Source: Methylocystis parvus OBBP
GTDB taxonomy: Bacteria; Pseudomonadota; Alphaproteobacteria; Rhizobiales; Beijerinckiaceae
Reading direction: 5' to 3'
DNA: 64,000 bases
Assembly (NCBI RefSeq): GCF_027571405.1
Contig: NZ_CP092968.1
Location: forward strand, 62,001-126,000
Below are positions 26,974 to 35,772 of this stretch, piece after piece. Positions within the stretch are counted from its first letter, which is position 1; each line of letters opens with the position of its first letter. The translations under genes and the position numbers were made by a program. The notes beneath the pieces were generated by a model. It was not told where the DNA came from and did no database searches. It worked only from the letters and a program-made list of their open reading frames with translations.

Positions 26974-28542
26974 TTACGCGTCCACGGCGACGAATGCGCC
27001 CTGACGAATGTCGGCGTCGCCGCGCGCGACATGCGCGATCTCGCCGCTGCTCACCCTGGCGAGATAGTCCTTGAAGTAGGAGATCGCCGACTGCTCGATG
27101 AACTCGTAGGCGTATTGATCGACCGGATCGATGCCGGCCTTGATCAGATCGTCCTTCGGGCAATGGCCGATCTTCGCGACGAAGACTGCGTGGCAATCAT
27201 TGATCGCGCGGATGACCGTCTCGAGCGCGTCGTCCTCGCCATAGCCGCCCTGGCAATAGAGGTCGACGCGGCGGTGACCGACGAATTTCGCGCCCGAGCT
27301 GGAGAGTTCATAGACCTGGAACTCCGTCGCATGGCCGAAATGTTCGTTGATGCGGCCCGAACCCTTGGTCGCGACCGCGACGAGGATCTTGATGTCCGCA
27401 TTGGCGCCCGCCAGGGTTTCGAGCTCGGCGTTGCGCGCGGCGACTTTCGCCTGACGCTCTTCCTCGACCTTCTCCTGATAGGCCTGACGCGCGGAAAGGT
27501 CGTAATTGACCTCCATCTCCATGATCTTGTCGGTGGTGAATTCCGCGCTGCGGTCTTCGCCGAGCAGGCCCACCGCGTCGGCGCGGCACTGGCGGCAATG
27601 GCGCATCATGTTCATCTCGCCTTCGCAGCTGTCCTGCAGCGCCTTCAGCTCCTGCGCGGAGGGGCCGCGCTGGCCGTTGAGGCCGAAGACCGTGCCATGC
27701 TCGGGCGACGAGATGAGCGGCATGATGTTGTGCAGGAAGGCGCCGCGCGACTTCACTTCGCGGTTCACGGTCACGAGGTGGTCGTCATTGACGCCGGGGA
27801 TCATCACCGAGTTGACCTTGCAGAGGATGCCGTTCGCCGTCAGCATCTCGAGGCCCTGCAACTGGCGGTCGGTGAGGATCTTCGCGGCTTCCTTGCCGGT
27901 GACGCGCTTATGCTTCCAGAACACCCAGGGATAGATTTCAGCGCCGATGTCGGGATCCGTCATATTGATCGTGATCGTGACGTGATCGACGTTGAACTTC
28001 TTGATCGTCTCGACATGGTCGGGGAGGGCGAGGCCATTGGTCGAGAGGCAGAGCTTGATGTCGGGCGCGGCCTCGGAGATCAGCTCGAAGGTCTTGAAGG
28101 TCTTGCCGGGATTGGCGAGCGGGTCGCCGGGGCCGGCGATGCCGAGCACCGTCATCTGCGGAATGGCGGAGGCGACGGCGAGCACTTTCTTGGCGGCCTG
28201 TTCCGGACTCAGCTTTTCCGAAACGACGCCGGGCCGTGACTCATTGGCGCAATCATATTTGCGGTTGCAGTAGTTGCACTGAATGTTGCAGGCCGGCGCG
28301 ACGGCGACATGCATGCGCGCATAATGGTGATGCGCTTCCTCGCTGTAGCAGGGATGGTTTTTGACCTTATCCCAAATCTCTTGCGGCATGTCGCCGGAAC
28401 CGGCGCCGGAGCCGCAGCTCGCCTTGCCGCTGCCGCCCGACGTGCCGCATCCTTTATGCTCGGCGATCTTCTGCATGATGTCGTCGAGCTGCGGCGACGC
28501 CGGTTCAGCCTCATAAGTGTCGAAGGAGCGAGAGTCGTCCAT
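26974..28542 (-). CDS. nifB: NifB, radical-SAM FeMo-cofactor core synthase
   Basis: This 522-residue NifB has the radical-SAM motif C85-x3-C89-x2-C92 ([15 protein letters not shown]), the [11 protein letters not shown]-binding region and a C-terminal NifX-like domain from about residue 370 ([18 protein letters not shown]). It inserts carbide and fuses two [4Fe-4S] clusters into NifB-co. A Gly/Ser-rich stretch with two cysteines lies at 31-50. It leads the accessory unit. Confidence 0.97.
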   Translation of the reverse strand: MDDSRSFDTYEAEPASPQLDDIMQKIAEHKGCGTSGGSGKASCGSGAGSGDMPQEIWDKVKNHPCYSEEAHHHYARMHVAVAPACNIQCNYCNRKYDCANESRPGVVSEKLSPEQAAKKVLAVASAIPQMTVLGIAGPGDPLANPGKTFKTFELISEAAPDIKLCLSTNGLALPDHVETIKKFNVDHVTITINMTDPDIGAEIYPWVFWKHKRVTGKEAAKILTDRQLQGLEMLTANGILCKVNSVMIPGVNDDHLVTVNREVKSRGAFLHNIMPLISSPEHGTVFGLNGQRGPSAQELKALQDSCEGEMNMMRHCRQCRADAVGLLGEDRSAEFTTDKIMEMEVNYDLSARQAYQEKVEEERQAKVAARNAELETLAGANADIKILVAVATKGSGRINEHFGHATEFQVYELSSSGAKFVGHRRVDLYCQGGYGEDDALETVIRAINDCHAVFVAKIGHCPKDDLIKAGIDPVDQYAYEFIEQSAISYFKDYLARVSSGEIAHVARGDADIRQGAFVAVDA

Positions 28543-28633
28543 TTCATCAACCTCTCAGGCTTGTTGTTTGGACCCCGCGTGAAGGGTGTCTGGAACAATT
28601 CCAATGTCGGCCGCCGACGTTGGCGGTTCGACC

Positions 28634-28648
28634 GCAACAAGCGTGCCA
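28634..28648 (-). promoter_or_regulatory. Sigma-54 promoter of nifB
   Basis: The minus strand reads TGGCACGCTTGTTGC, with GG (28647-28646), ten bases and GC (28635-28634). The predicted start is near 28622, about 80 bases before the nifB ATG. Confidence 0.87.
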
Positions 28649-28691
28649 TGGAGCGAATATTCGTTTAAGATATTGAAATATATAATGAATA

Positions 28692-28705
28692 TTGATCAGT
28701 ATCCG
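28692..28705. promoter_or_regulatory. Half-conserved FNR/FixK-like box
   Basis: TTGAT-CAGT-ATCCG has a perfect left half of TTGAT-N4-ATCAA and three of five bases in the right half. It lies in the AT-rich part of the 436-bp nifA-nifB spacer. A functional site is possible but the match is weak. Confidence 0.2.
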
Positions 28706-28749
28706 GCATTTGGCCGCCAGGGAGGCTTGTCGCAAAGCCGTCGGAGATA

Positions 28750-28765
28750 TGTTCGCAAGGCGACA
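28750..28765. promoter_or_regulatory. NifA site in the nifB-nifA spacer
   Basis: This is an exact TGT-N10-ACA. It is about 105 bp from the nifB -24 element and about 160 bp from that of nifA, so it mainly suits nifB. It could also let NifA act on its own promoter. A second TGT 22 bp away at 28728 lacks its partner. Confidence 0.65.
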
Positions 28766-28922
28766 TTCGTCCGGCTTGATTTACGTCATGGGAGGGGGCG
28801 CCGGAGGAATCGGCGCCGAAGCTAAAATCGCGCCATTTCTTTTGAAATTATAATAGTTCCAATATTTCGCAGGCTCGTTGCAAAGGGTTGAGCTGCCGGG
28901 GATTCCGGGTCATTTCCGCAAG

Positions 28923-28937
28923 TGGCGCATCCCTTGC
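28923..28937 (+). promoter_or_regulatory. Sigma-54 promoter of nifA
   Basis: TGGCGCATCCCTTGC on the plus strand has GG (28924-28925), ten bases and GC (28936-28937). The predicted start is near 28949, 30 bases before the nifA ATG. A sigma-54 promoter here implies NtrC-type or NifA control of nifA. Confidence 0.8.
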
Positions 28938-28957
28938 TTGTCACCGTGACAAAGCAA
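28934..28957. promoter_or_regulatory. Long inverted repeat over the nifA -12 and start site
   Basis: TTGTCAC-C-GTGACAA (28938-28952) is a perfect 7+1+7 palindrome. The flanking TTGC (28934-28937) and GCAA (28954-28957) extend it to 11 paired bases with one bulged A at 28953. It covers the -12 TTGC and the predicted start, the position of a repressor operator. The regulator is not identified. Confidence 0.5.
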
Positions 28958-28978
28958 CGCCTGTCATGAGGCTCCCAC

Positions 28979-30700
28979 ATGGGTCTTGAACTCGGCGGCT
29001 CCGTTAGCGCCCCGCCCCCTCGCGCGGTGGTCTCCGGCGAAACCGCGCTGGTCGGCATCTACGAAATCTCGAAACTTCTGGCGTCCGCCAATCGCCTTGA
29101 AAACGTGCTTGCGGGCGTTCTGACGCTTCTGTCGAGCTTCCTCGACATGCGTCACGGACTGATCGCCATCCTGGACGCAAAAGGGGCGCCGGAAGTGGTC
29201 GTCGGCTCCGGTTGGAGCGAAGGCGCCGCGAAAGTCTTCTTCGATCGGCTCCCCGAGCGGGCGGTCGGCCAGATCGTCGCGACGAAAATGCCCGTCGTCA
29301 TCGAGGACGTCTCCGCATCGCCGCTCTTCGAGGGCACGGATCTTTCCGGCTGGGGTCCGGAGGATGGCCAGTCCTTTTCGATGATCGGCGTGCCGATCAA
29401 GGACGGCGACACCGTCGTCGGCACTTTGACGGTCGATCGCGCCCGTAATCACCGCTCATCCGTTCTCTTCGATCACGACGTGCGCTTCCTGACCATGATC
29501 GCAAATCTGGTCGGGCAGACGCTTCGGCTGCATAAGCTCATCGCGCGCGACCGCGAGCGTTTGATGCAGGAGAGCGCCTGGCGCGACAAAGCGGCGATTC
29601 CGCCGGAGGTCAAGGCGGAAGGACTCAAAGGCATTGTCGGCGACAGCCCCGCCGTGCGCGCCGTGGTCGAGAAAATCCGTATCGTCGCCAAGGCCAAATC
29701 GACGGTTCTGCTGCGGGGCGAATCCGGCACGGGCAAGGAGTTGTTCGCGGCCGCGATTCACGACCAGTCGCCCCGCCGCAACAAGCCCTTCGTCAAGCTC
29801 AATTGCGCGGCGCTGCCGGAAAGCGTGCTCGAATCCGAACTCTTCGGACATGAGCGCGGCGCCTTTACCGGCGCGGCGAATATGCGCAAGGGACGTTTCG
29901 AACTCGCCGATGGCGGCACGCTGTTTCTCGACGAGATCGGCGAGATCACGCCCGCCTTTCAGGCGAAACTGCTGCGCGTCCTCCAGGAGGGCGAGTTCGA
30001 GCGCGTCGGCGGGGCGCGCACGCTCAAGGTCGACGTGCGCCTCGTCTGCGCGACGAACCGCAATCTCGAGGAAGCCGTGCAGCGCGGCGAATTCCGCGCC
30101 GACCTTTACTATCGCATCAGCGTGGTGCCGATCTTTCTGCCGCCGCTGCGCGATCGGAAGGGCGATCTCGAAATGCTCGCCAATGAATTCCTGCGCCGCT
30201 TCAACACAGAGCAGGGCGGCAAGCTGCGGCTCTCCGATTCGGCGATGGTCGTGCTCAACGAATGCGGCTTCCCCGGCAATATTCGCGAACTCGAGAACTG
30301 CATCTACCGCACGGCGACGCTCGCCCATGGCGACATCATCGTCGATAAGGACTTCTCCTGCCGCAAGGACGGGTGCCTGTCTTCGATATTGTGGAGCGGG
30401 TCCTCGTCGAAATGGCCGTTGGGGACGACGCCTTTGCCGATCGTCGCGCCGCAAGCCGCGAGACCTCCCGTTCCGCTGGAGTCCATTGCGCCGGCGGCCC
30501 CTGTCGTGGGGGAAGCCTGTCCCGGCGCGGAGAACTGCACCGTGATCGAGAAGGATCCGCGCACCGATTATGAAAAGCTCGTCGATGCGATGGAGCGCGC
30601 CGGCTGGGTCAAGGCGAAGGCGGCGAGGCTTCTCGGCCTGACGCCGCGGCAGATCGGCTACGCGCTTCAAAAGCATGGGATCGAAGTCAAGAAGTTCTGA
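28979..30700 (+). CDS. nifA: NifA, sigma-54-dependent nif activator
   Basis: This 573-residue NifA has a GAF domain (about 20-190), an AAA+ domain with Walker A GESGTGKE at 247-254, sigma-54 contact loop GAFTGA at 294-299, Walker B GGTLFLDE, and a Fis-type HTH at the C-terminus ([17 protein letters not shown]). Between domains are C429-x11-C441-x19-C461-x4-C466, the motif of oxygen-sensitive NifA that does not need NifL. A Pro-rich linker (about 480-515) follows and contains extra cysteines. The start has GAGG 7 bases upstream. It activates the sigma-54 promoters listed here. Confidence 0.96.
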   Translation: MGLELGGSVSAPPPRAVVSGETALVGIYEISKLLASANRLENVLAGVLTLLSSFLDMRHGLIAILDAKGAPEVVVGSGWSEGAAKVFFDRLPERAVGQIVATKMPVVIEDVSASPLFEGTDLSGWGPEDGQSFSMIGVPIKDGDTVVGTLTVDRARNHRSSVLFDHDVRFLTMIANLVGQTLRLHKLIARDRERLMQESAWRDKAAIPPEVKAEGLKGIVGDSPAVRAVVEKIRIVAKAKSTVLLRGESGTGKELFAAAIHDQSPRRNKPFVKLNCAALPESVLESELFGHERGAFTGAANMRKGRFELADGGTLFLDEIGEITPAFQAKLLRVLQEGEFERVGGARTLKVDVRLVCATNRNLEEAVQRGEFRADLYYRISVVPIFLPPLRDRKGDLEMLANEFLRRFNTEQGGKLRLSDSAMVVLNECGFPGNIRELENCIYRTATLAHGDIIVDKDFSCRKDGCLSSILWSGSSSKWPLGTTPLPIVAPQAARPPVPLESIAPAAPVVGEACPGAENCTVIEKDPRTDYEKLVDAMERAGWVKAKAARLLGLTPRQIGYALQKHGIEVKKF

Positions 30701-30706
30701 CGGCGG

Positions 30707-30745
30707 AGCGCGGCGCTTTCGCTCGGTTCGCGGAAGCGCCGCGCT
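30707..30745 (+). terminator. Terminator-like hairpin after nifA
   Basis: A perfect 12-bp stem (30707-30718 with 30734-30745) follows the nifA stop by 7 bases and is followed by CTTC. The T tract is weak, so termination may be partial or Rho-assisted. Confidence 0.6.
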
Positions 30746-30818
30746 CTTCAGCCCGTGGTGACGGACAAGCGCGCCGCCCTAAATTCTCCGTCAGGATTGA
30801 TTTATTTGGGAGCGCCGT

Positions 30819-31037
30819 ATGGAAAACTCCGTTTACAAGGTCGTGGAGCTCGTCGGAACGTCCCCTGACAGCATCGAGGGCGCGATCGGAGCGGCGATAC
30901 AGCGCGCGGGCTTGACGCTGCGAAACCTTCAATGGTTCGAGGTGATGCAGATTCGCGGTCGCATCGACAAGGGCAATGTCGAAAAATATCAGGTCTCGCT
31001 GAAAGTGGGTTTCACGCATGATCGCGAGGAGGAATAG
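30819..31037 (+). CDS. Dodecin, flavin-binding storage protein
   Basis: This 72-residue dodecin has YKVVELVGTSPDSIEGAIGAAI and the central Trp W39 (LRNLQWFEV), which stacks on the flavin. It forms a hollow dodecamer that stores or buffers flavins. It lies just downstream of nifA behind a hairpin and has its own ribosome site (GGGAG 8 bases upstream). Flavin demand of FixABC is a possible link but may be coincidence. Confidence 0.92.
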   Translation: MENSVYKVVELVGTSPDSIEGAIGAAIQRAGLTLRNLQWFEVMQIRGRIDKGNVEKYQVSLKVGFTHDREEE

Positions 31038-31048
31038 CCTCGCCCAAA

Positions 31049-31075
31049 GCGGAGGCCCGGCTGGCGAGCCTCCGC
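31049..31075. terminator. Hairpin between dodecin and phasin genes
   Basis: A perfect 8-bp stem (31049-31056 with 31068-31075) lies between two convergent genes, 11 bases after the dodecin stop. No T run is present on either side, so termination efficiency is uncertain. Confidence 0.45.
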
Positions 31076-31088
31076 CACGCGCCTTGAA

Positions 31089-31466
31089 TTAATGTCCTCG
31101 ACCCCTGCCGTCGCCAGCCCCGACATTCGACCAGAAGCGGGCTCCCGCCGCCATGATCTCCTGCGTGTCCGACAGCATGCGGCGCGCGTCCTCCGTCGCG
31201 AGCTCCATATGCTTCACCGTCCAGTTCTGAAAAAGATTGGCGGTGTCGGTGAGGGATTTGGCCGAGGTCAATTTATTGGCGAAGTCGGCGGCCATCGTCG
31301 CTTCCGTTTGAAAGCGGTCGAGCCATTTGCGGTTGGAGTCCTGCACGCGGTCCCAAAACTGCGCCTGGGCGTCCGCGAAATCCTCGATGCGCTGGCGTCC
31401 CTCCGCCATGAACTCCGCGGTCCGCTGTCCGGCTCCCGGTCCTTGGCGCTCCTCTTGCTGGGTCAT
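31089..31466 (-). CDS. Phasin-family protein
   Basis: This 125-residue amphipathic helical protein has FMAEGRQRIEDFADAQAQFW and FANKLTSAKSLTDTANLFQNW, matching the phasin_2-type family that coats polyhydroxybutyrate granules. The C-terminus is Gly/Arg-rich (GAGDGRGRGH). The frame is open far upstream, but the ATG at 31466 has AAGGGAA about 8 bases before it. Presence fits a PHB-storing alphaproteobacterium. Confidence 0.8.
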   Translation of the reverse strand: MTQQEERQGPGAGQRTAEFMAEGRQRIEDFADAQAQFWDRVQDSNRKWLDRFQTEATMAADFANKLTSAKSLTDTANLFQNWTVKHMELATEDARRMLSDTQEIMAAGARFWSNVGAGDGRGRGH

Positions 31467-31700
31467 TTTATTGTTCCCTTGCTGAGTTCTATGGCCAGCC
31501 GCCCCGGGAGTCCCATATAGGTCGCATCTCGTCGGCGGGCCGCCCCGGACCGGCCACTTTCTTTCGGCCATCGGGTTCTTTTGTTGCGCCCGCACACTCG
31601 ACAAAACCGCCGGACTCCTGTAGAGGGCCTTCTCAACTAAAACAGCGTTCCGAAACGCTCGTCGGCCGAAAGGCCAAAGACGAAACGGCTGGAGTTTACA

Positions 31701-32087
31701 ATGAACATCATCGAGCAGCTCGAGGCTGAGCAGGCCGCCAGGCTCGTCGAAGGCAAGAAGATCCCGGAATTCCGTCCCGGCGACACCGTCGTGGTGAACG
31801 TCAAGGTGAAGGAAGGCGACCGCTCGCGCGTCCAGGCCTATGAAGGCGTCGTGATCGCGCGCAATGGCGGCGGTCTTAATGAGAGCTTCACCGTTCGCAA
31901 GATTTCTTATGGCGAGGGCGTCGAGCGCGTCTTCCCGATCCACGGCCCGCTGATCGACTCGATCAAGGTCGTCCGCCGCGGCAAAGTTCGTCGCGCCAAG
32001 CTCTATTATTTGCGCGACCGCCGCGGCAAGTCGGCCCGCATCGCCGAGCGCGTGGACAACAAGCCCAAGGCCGCTCCGGCCGAGTAA
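31701..32087 (+). CDS. rplS: Ribosomal protein L19
   Basis: This 128-residue L19 has [27 protein letters not shown], the family signature [13 protein letters not shown] and the basic [17 protein letters not shown] tail. Length is standard plus a short Ala/Lys C-terminus. The neighbours trmD and rimM, common in other genomes, are absent. It is followed by a strong terminator. Confidence 0.97.
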   Translation: MNIIEQLEAEQAARLVEGKKIPEFRPGDTVVVNVKVKEGDRSRVQAYEGVVIARNGGGLNESFTVRKISYGEGVERVFPIHGPLIDSIKVVRRGKVRRAKLYYLRDRRGKSARIAERVDNKPKAAPAE

Positions 32088-32110
32088 GCCGTCGCAGCAA
32101 CGCTTTTCAG

Positions 32111-32147
32111 CCGCCCGGCGCCGAGAGGTCCGGGCGGTTTTATTTTG
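32111..32147 (+). terminator. Rho-independent terminator of rplS
   Basis: A perfect 8-bp GC stem (32111-32118 with 32130-32137) is followed by TTTTATTTT. It ends 7 bases before the first possible cobT start. Confidence 0.92.
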
Positions 32148-32154
32148 TCCGCCA

Positions 32155-33189
32155 ATGAGTCTCGCCATGTCGACCGACATCCGCCCTTTCGAAGAAATCC
32201 GAATGCTGTTCGCGCGCCTCCCGGCTCCGGATCAGGCGGCGGTCGCCGCCGTTCGGGCGCGCGACGCGCAATTGACCAAGCCGCCGGGCGCGCTTGGACG
32301 CCTCGAGGAGATCGTCGAATGGCTCGCCGCCTGGCAAGGCGCGCCGGCGCCGGCGATCGCGCGGCCGCTCGTCGCGGTTTACGCGGGCAATCATGGCGTC
32401 GCAGCGCAGGGGGTTTCGGCCTTTCCGGCGAGCGTCACCGCGCAGATGGTTCAGAACTTCACGAGCGGCGGCGCCGCGATCAACCAGATCTGCAAGGCGC
32501 ATGATATCGGCCTGAAAGTCTATGAGCTCGCGCTCGAACGGCCGACCTTCGACTTTACGCAGGGTCCCGCGATGGACGAGCGCGAGGCGGCGGCTACCTT
32601 CGCCTATGGTTTCGAGGCGATCGAAGGGGGGATCGATCTCTTGGCCCCGGGCGAAATGGGGATCGGCAATACGACGAGCGCCGCAGCGATCTACGCGGCG
32701 CTTTTTGGCGGGCCGGCGTCGCGCTGGACGGGACGCGGCACGGGGGTCGACGACGCCGGGCTCGCGCGCAAGAACGCGGCGATTGACGCGGCGCTGGCGC
32801 TGCACGCTCGACATCTGTCCGATCCTCTGGAAATCATGCGCCGTCTCGGCGGGCGGGAAATCGCCGCCATGATGGGGGCGATCACGGCGGCGCGCCTCAA
32901 CCGCGTCCCCGTCGTGCTCGACGGCTTCGTGGTCTGCGCGGCGGCGGCGCTGCTCCACGCCATCGCGCCCGACGCCATCGGCCATTGCATCGCCGGGCAC
33001 GTCTCCGCCGAAGGCGCCCATGCCGAGGTCCTGGCGACGCTCGGTAAAAAGCCGCTTCTCGATCTCGGCATGCGCCTCGGGGAAGGCTCCGGCGCGGGTC
33101 TCGCCATCGCGCTCATCAAAACGGCGCTCGCCTGCCATCGCGATATGGCGACTTTCGAGAGCGCCGGGGTCAGCGGCAAGTCCGCTTAG
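32155..33189 (+). CDS. cobT: Nicotinate-nucleotide-dimethylbenzimidazole phosphoribosyltransferase
   Basis: This 344-residue CobT activates dimethylbenzimidazole for the lower ligand of cobalamin. It has KPPGALGRLEEI, YAGNHGVAAQGVSAFP, GEMGIGNTTSAAA and the catalytic glutamate in MRLGEGSGAGLA. A second ATG 12 bp downstream (32167) gives a more usual N-terminus. Neither start has a clear ribosome site. No other cobalamin gene is adjacent. Confidence 0.94.
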   Translation: MSLAMSTDIRPFEEIRMLFARLPAPDQAAVAAVRARDAQLTKPPGALGRLEEIVEWLAAWQGAPAPAIARPLVAVYAGNHGVAAQGVSAFPASVTAQMVQNFTSGGAAINQICKAHDIGLKVYELALERPTFDFTQGPAMDEREAAATFAYGFEAIEGGIDLLAPGEMGIGNTTSAAAIYAALFGGPASRWTGRGTGVDDAGLARKNAAIDAALALHARHLSDPLEIMRRLGGREIAAMMGAITAARLNRVPVVLDGFVVCAAAALLHAIAPDAIGHCIAGHVSAEGAHAEVLATLGKKPLLDLGMRLGEGSGAGLAIALIKTALACHRDMATFESAGVSGKSA

Positions 33190-33260
33190 ATCGATCTCTT
33201 ACAAAAAGTTGTCACATCCGCGTGCCACCGCTCAGTGAGGCACAACTGGAGCCCAACTCA

Positions 33261-34184
33261 ATGAATCCGGACCTCTTGTCCGCCAATGTCTCCATGGCGC
33301 TCCTGGCGGTCGTCGCCATCGCCATGCTCGCACATCTCTCTCAACTCGGCGGCAAGCACCGCCTGCTGCATGGCCTTTACGCCGCGACGGCCGCGGGCCT
33401 CGTCTATCTATTCGGCGCAAAGGCTTTTGGCTGGAGCTTCCTCCCGCGCGAGGCGCTTCTGGCCGTTTTCGGCTTGCTTTTCGTGGTCGTCGCGGGCCTC
33501 GCCCTGTTGCGCCGCAAGGCGAATAGCGACATTCCCTGGGGCGGGCTTCTCATCGAGCTGGCGGCGATGGCCTATATTTTCGCGCCGCTGAGCTTCTGGA
33601 AGCCGCCGCTTTCCGCGCTGCTGCTTCTCTATTTCCTTCTGGAGCTTTTCAGTTGGTTGAAAGGTCGGGAGGAATCGGTCGCGGAAGGCGAACAGAACGA
33701 CCATCGTCCGCCGCTCTTCCCGCCCAAGCGGGTGCGCGGCGTGAGAGAATTCGCCGCCGCCGCGGCTGCCGCCGCGCTGGTCTATGTTTTCGCGATGGGG
33801 ACGGGCAAGGCGCCGGTCGCGCCGGCGCCGGAGGAGCAGACGCAGGCGGAGCAGCCCGTCGAAGCGTCTGCGAGCGCGGAGAATCCGGCGCCCACGGAGA
33901 ATCAGACGGCCGAAGCGCCTTCCACGCCCGCCGACGAGCCGAAGCCGACCGAAACCGCTCAGGCGCCGGACCCTGCGTCGCCGCCCGCCGCGCCGGCGGA
34001 ACGGCCTGACGACAGCTATACGGCCAAGGCCGGCGATACGCTGAAGTCGATCGCCAGGAAGCTGTATGGCAAGACGAATAAACTTTCGGCCCTTGCGGCG
34101 GCTAATCCGGGCGTCAAGCCCACGGCGAAGCTGAAAGCCGGGCAGATCGTCAAGCTGCCGGAGCCGCTCCTCGCAAAGCCCTGA
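33261..34184 (+). CDS. Membrane protein with C-terminal LysM domain
   Basis: This 307-residue protein has about four to five N-terminal membrane segments within the first 125 residues, another hydrophobic Ala-rich segment (FAAAAAAAALVYVFAMG), a long Pro/Ala/Glu-rich linker and a C-terminal LysM domain (YTAKAGDTLKSIARKLYG). LysM suggests peptidoglycan binding in the periplasm. I chose the ATG at 33261, which has GGAG about 9 bases upstream. An upstream ATG at 33222 is also in frame. Exact function is unknown. Confidence 0.8.
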   Translation: MNPDLLSANVSMALLAVVAIAMLAHLSQLGGKHRLLHGLYAATAAGLVYLFGAKAFGWSFLPREALLAVFGLLFVVVAGLALLRRKANSDIPWGGLLIELAAMAYIFAPLSFWKPPLSALLLLYFLLELFSWLKGREESVAEGEQNDHRPPLFPPKRVRGVREFAAAAAAAALVYVFAMGTGKAPVAPAPEEQTQAEQPVEASASAENPAPTENQTAEAPSTPADEPKPTETAQAPDPASPPAAPAERPDDSYTAKAGDTLKSIARKLYGKTNKLSALAAANPGVKPTAKLKAGQIVKLPEPLLAKP

Positions 34185-34197
34185 CGGAGGCGCGCAA

Positions 34198-34222
34198 GGG
34201 GCGGCGTGAAGACGTCCGCCCC
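34198..34222. terminator. Hairpin between convergent LysM and cyclo-ligase genes
   Basis: A 7-bp perfect stem GGGGCGG/CCGCCCC (34198-34204 with 34216-34222) sits in the 51-bp gap between the two stops. It has no clear T run. Confidence 0.4.
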
Positions 34223-34235
34223 CTCTCGGGCCGGG

Positions 34236-34823
34236 TCAAACCGGAAGGATCAATTCCCGCTCCGTCAGCAGATAATCGAGCCGCTGGTCATGCGGCTCGG
34301 TCGGGACGTTGTCCGTCTCCTGGCAGGCATAGGCGACGCCGATCGCCGTCACGCGCTTCTTGGGGCGCAGCTCGGCGAGCGTCGCGTCGTAAATGCCGCC
34401 GCCATAGCCGAGGCGAAATCCCTTTCGGTCGAAAGCGGCGAGCGGCGAAAACAGAATGTCGGGATCGCTGGCGGGCTTGTCCTCGGCGGGCTCGGAAAGG
34501 CCGAAAGGACCCTTCACCAGGTCGTCGCCCGGCGTGAAGTCTCGAAAAATAAGCGGATGCTTCACCTTGTGCATCACCGGCAAGGCCACGCGATAGCCCT
34601 TGTTCGCGAGCGCGTCGATCAAGGGGCGCGTATTCAGTTCGCTGCGAATCGGCCAGTACACCGAGACGATCGGCGCCTCGAACCCCGCCTTCGCCGCGAT
34701 TTGCTCGACAAGGGCGACGCCGCGCGCCGCGACGATCGCGGCGGCCGCATGCGCTTCGTCGTGAGTCACGAGATCGCGTCGCGCCAGCGATCGCCGGCGG
34801 AGGTCGGTTTTCACATCGGTCAT
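34236..34823 (-). CDS. 5-formyltetrahydrofolate cyclo-ligase
   Basis: This 195-residue protein of the 5-FCL (YgfA) family converts 5-formyl-THF to methenyl-THF with ATP. It has the YWPIRSELNTRPLI region, PFGLSEP and the family signature GFRLGYGGGIYDATLA. The frame is open upstream through the predicted 6S RNA, but the ATG at 34823 starts the homology. Linkage to 6S RNA is the common arrangement in proteobacteria. Confidence 0.93.
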   Translation of the reverse strand: MTDVKTDLRRRSLARRDLVTHDEAHAAAAIVAARGVALVEQIAAKAGFEAPIVSVYWPIRSELNTRPLIDALANKGYRVALPVMHKVKHPLIFRDFTPGDDLVKGPFGLSEPAEDKPASDPDILFSPLAAFDRKGFRLGYGGGIYDATLAELRPKKRVTAIGVAYACQETDNVPTEPHDQRLDYLLTERELILPV

Positions 34824-34854
34824 GAAGAGGCGGGCCGGAACGAAGAGAGTGAAA

Positions 34855-34980
34855 GTGCGGGCCACCTGGGCCGTGGGACATCGATCCCGGGAACCTACAA
34901 CGTAGGTGGGCGCCGTGTGACCAAGCCCACGGGCGAGGCCAGGGACAGCTCCCATGGAGATCGATAAGGCCCCGGGGAAT
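34855..34980 (-). ncRNA. ssrS: Probable 6S RNA (ssrS)
   Basis: The stretch directly upstream of the 5-FCL gene is rich in long-range pairing on the minus strand. The closing helix is CGGGGCC (34968-34974) with GGCCCG (34858-34863). CCTGG and CCGTGGG on the 5' side pair with CCAGG and CCCACGG on the 3' side. An internal hairpin ACCTAC-GTT-GTAGGT forms on one strand of the large bubble. Position next to the ygfA-type gene and the bubble-like fold match alphaproteobacterial 6S RNA, which binds RNA polymerase in stationary phase. A TTGTCA -35-like element lies at 35017-35012. Ends are approximate. Confidence 0.65.
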
Positions 34981-35049
34981 AAAGTCCTGCACGCACCCCG
35001 CAGCGCCGCGATGACAACTTAGCGCGCGATGCGTCCGAGCGCCAGAGAC

Positions 35050-35772
35050 TTACGCATATTCCAGTTCGGCCGGCATGACGGGCGCGTCAACGTCCTGGGA
35101 TAGCGGCAGCCTTCTGATGCGGCTCATCGTAAAGAGGCCGAAAGGCGCGAGGAGGCGACGCTCCATGAGCTCCATATCGGAGCGCTGATCGATCCAGTCG
35201 CCGATGATCGACCAGGGGAATTGTGGTCGCCAGCCGAGCTTGGGCGCGACATGTCGGTCGAGCCAGGTGTCGAGCGCCGCGAGAGGATCGTCCTTTCGGC
35301 TGACATGGTTCACCAGGATGATCTCGCCGCCCGGGCGCACGACGCGCGCCAGTTCGTCCAGCATCGCCTCGGGCTCCGGCACGACCGTCAGCACGAAGGG
35401 CGCGCAGACGCAGGCGAAAGCCGCGTCGGGGAAAGCCATCCGCGACGCGTCCATTTTGTAGAGGCCGACGACGTGGCTCAGGCGCTCGCGCTCGACCCGC
35501 TGCGCCGCCCGGCGGAGCATATGTTCCGAAAGGTCGACGCCATAGACCTCGGTATGCGGCTCGAACATCGGCAATTCGAGACCCGTGCCGACGCCGACGT
35601 CGAGAATCGGTCCGTCGGCCTTGTTGGCGGCCGCTGTCAGCGCCCGGCGCCCCGGACGGAAGACGGCGGTGAACGTCAAATCATAAATCGGCGCCCAGCG
35701 CGCATAGGCCGCCTCGACGTCGCAATTGTCGAGGTTTTCCGTTTCGCGGCTATAATCAGTCGCTTCGCTCAT
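35050..35772 (-). CDS. pmtA: Phosphatidylethanolamine N-methyltransferase-like protein
   Basis: This 240-residue class I SAM methyltransferase has motif [26 protein letters not shown], and post-motif regions [13 protein letters not shown] and [13 protein letters not shown]. The [20 protein letters not shown] start and FPWSIIGDW segment match the Rhodobacter-type PmtA, which methylates PE to phosphatidylcholine. Membrane association would be peripheral. The ATG overlaps the mnmA stop as ATGA. A ubiquinone/menaquinone methyltransferase is a less likely alternative. Confidence 0.8.
   Translation of the reverse strand: MSEATDYSRETENLDNCDVEAAYARWAPIYDLTFTAVFRPGRRALTAAANKADGPILDVGVGTGLELPMFEPHTEVYGVDLSEHMLRRAAQRVERERLSHVVGLYKMDASRMAFPDAAFACVCAPFVLTVVPEPEAMLDELARVVRPGGEIILVNHVSRKDDPLAALDTWLDRHVAPKLGWRPQFPWSIIGDWIDQRSDMELMERRLLAPFGLFTMSRIRRLPLSQDVDAPVMPAELEYA

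Noticed and set aside
28728-28743. Second NifA site near nifB
   Set aside because: TGT is present but the partner ten bases on is TCG, not ACA, so only a half-site exists.
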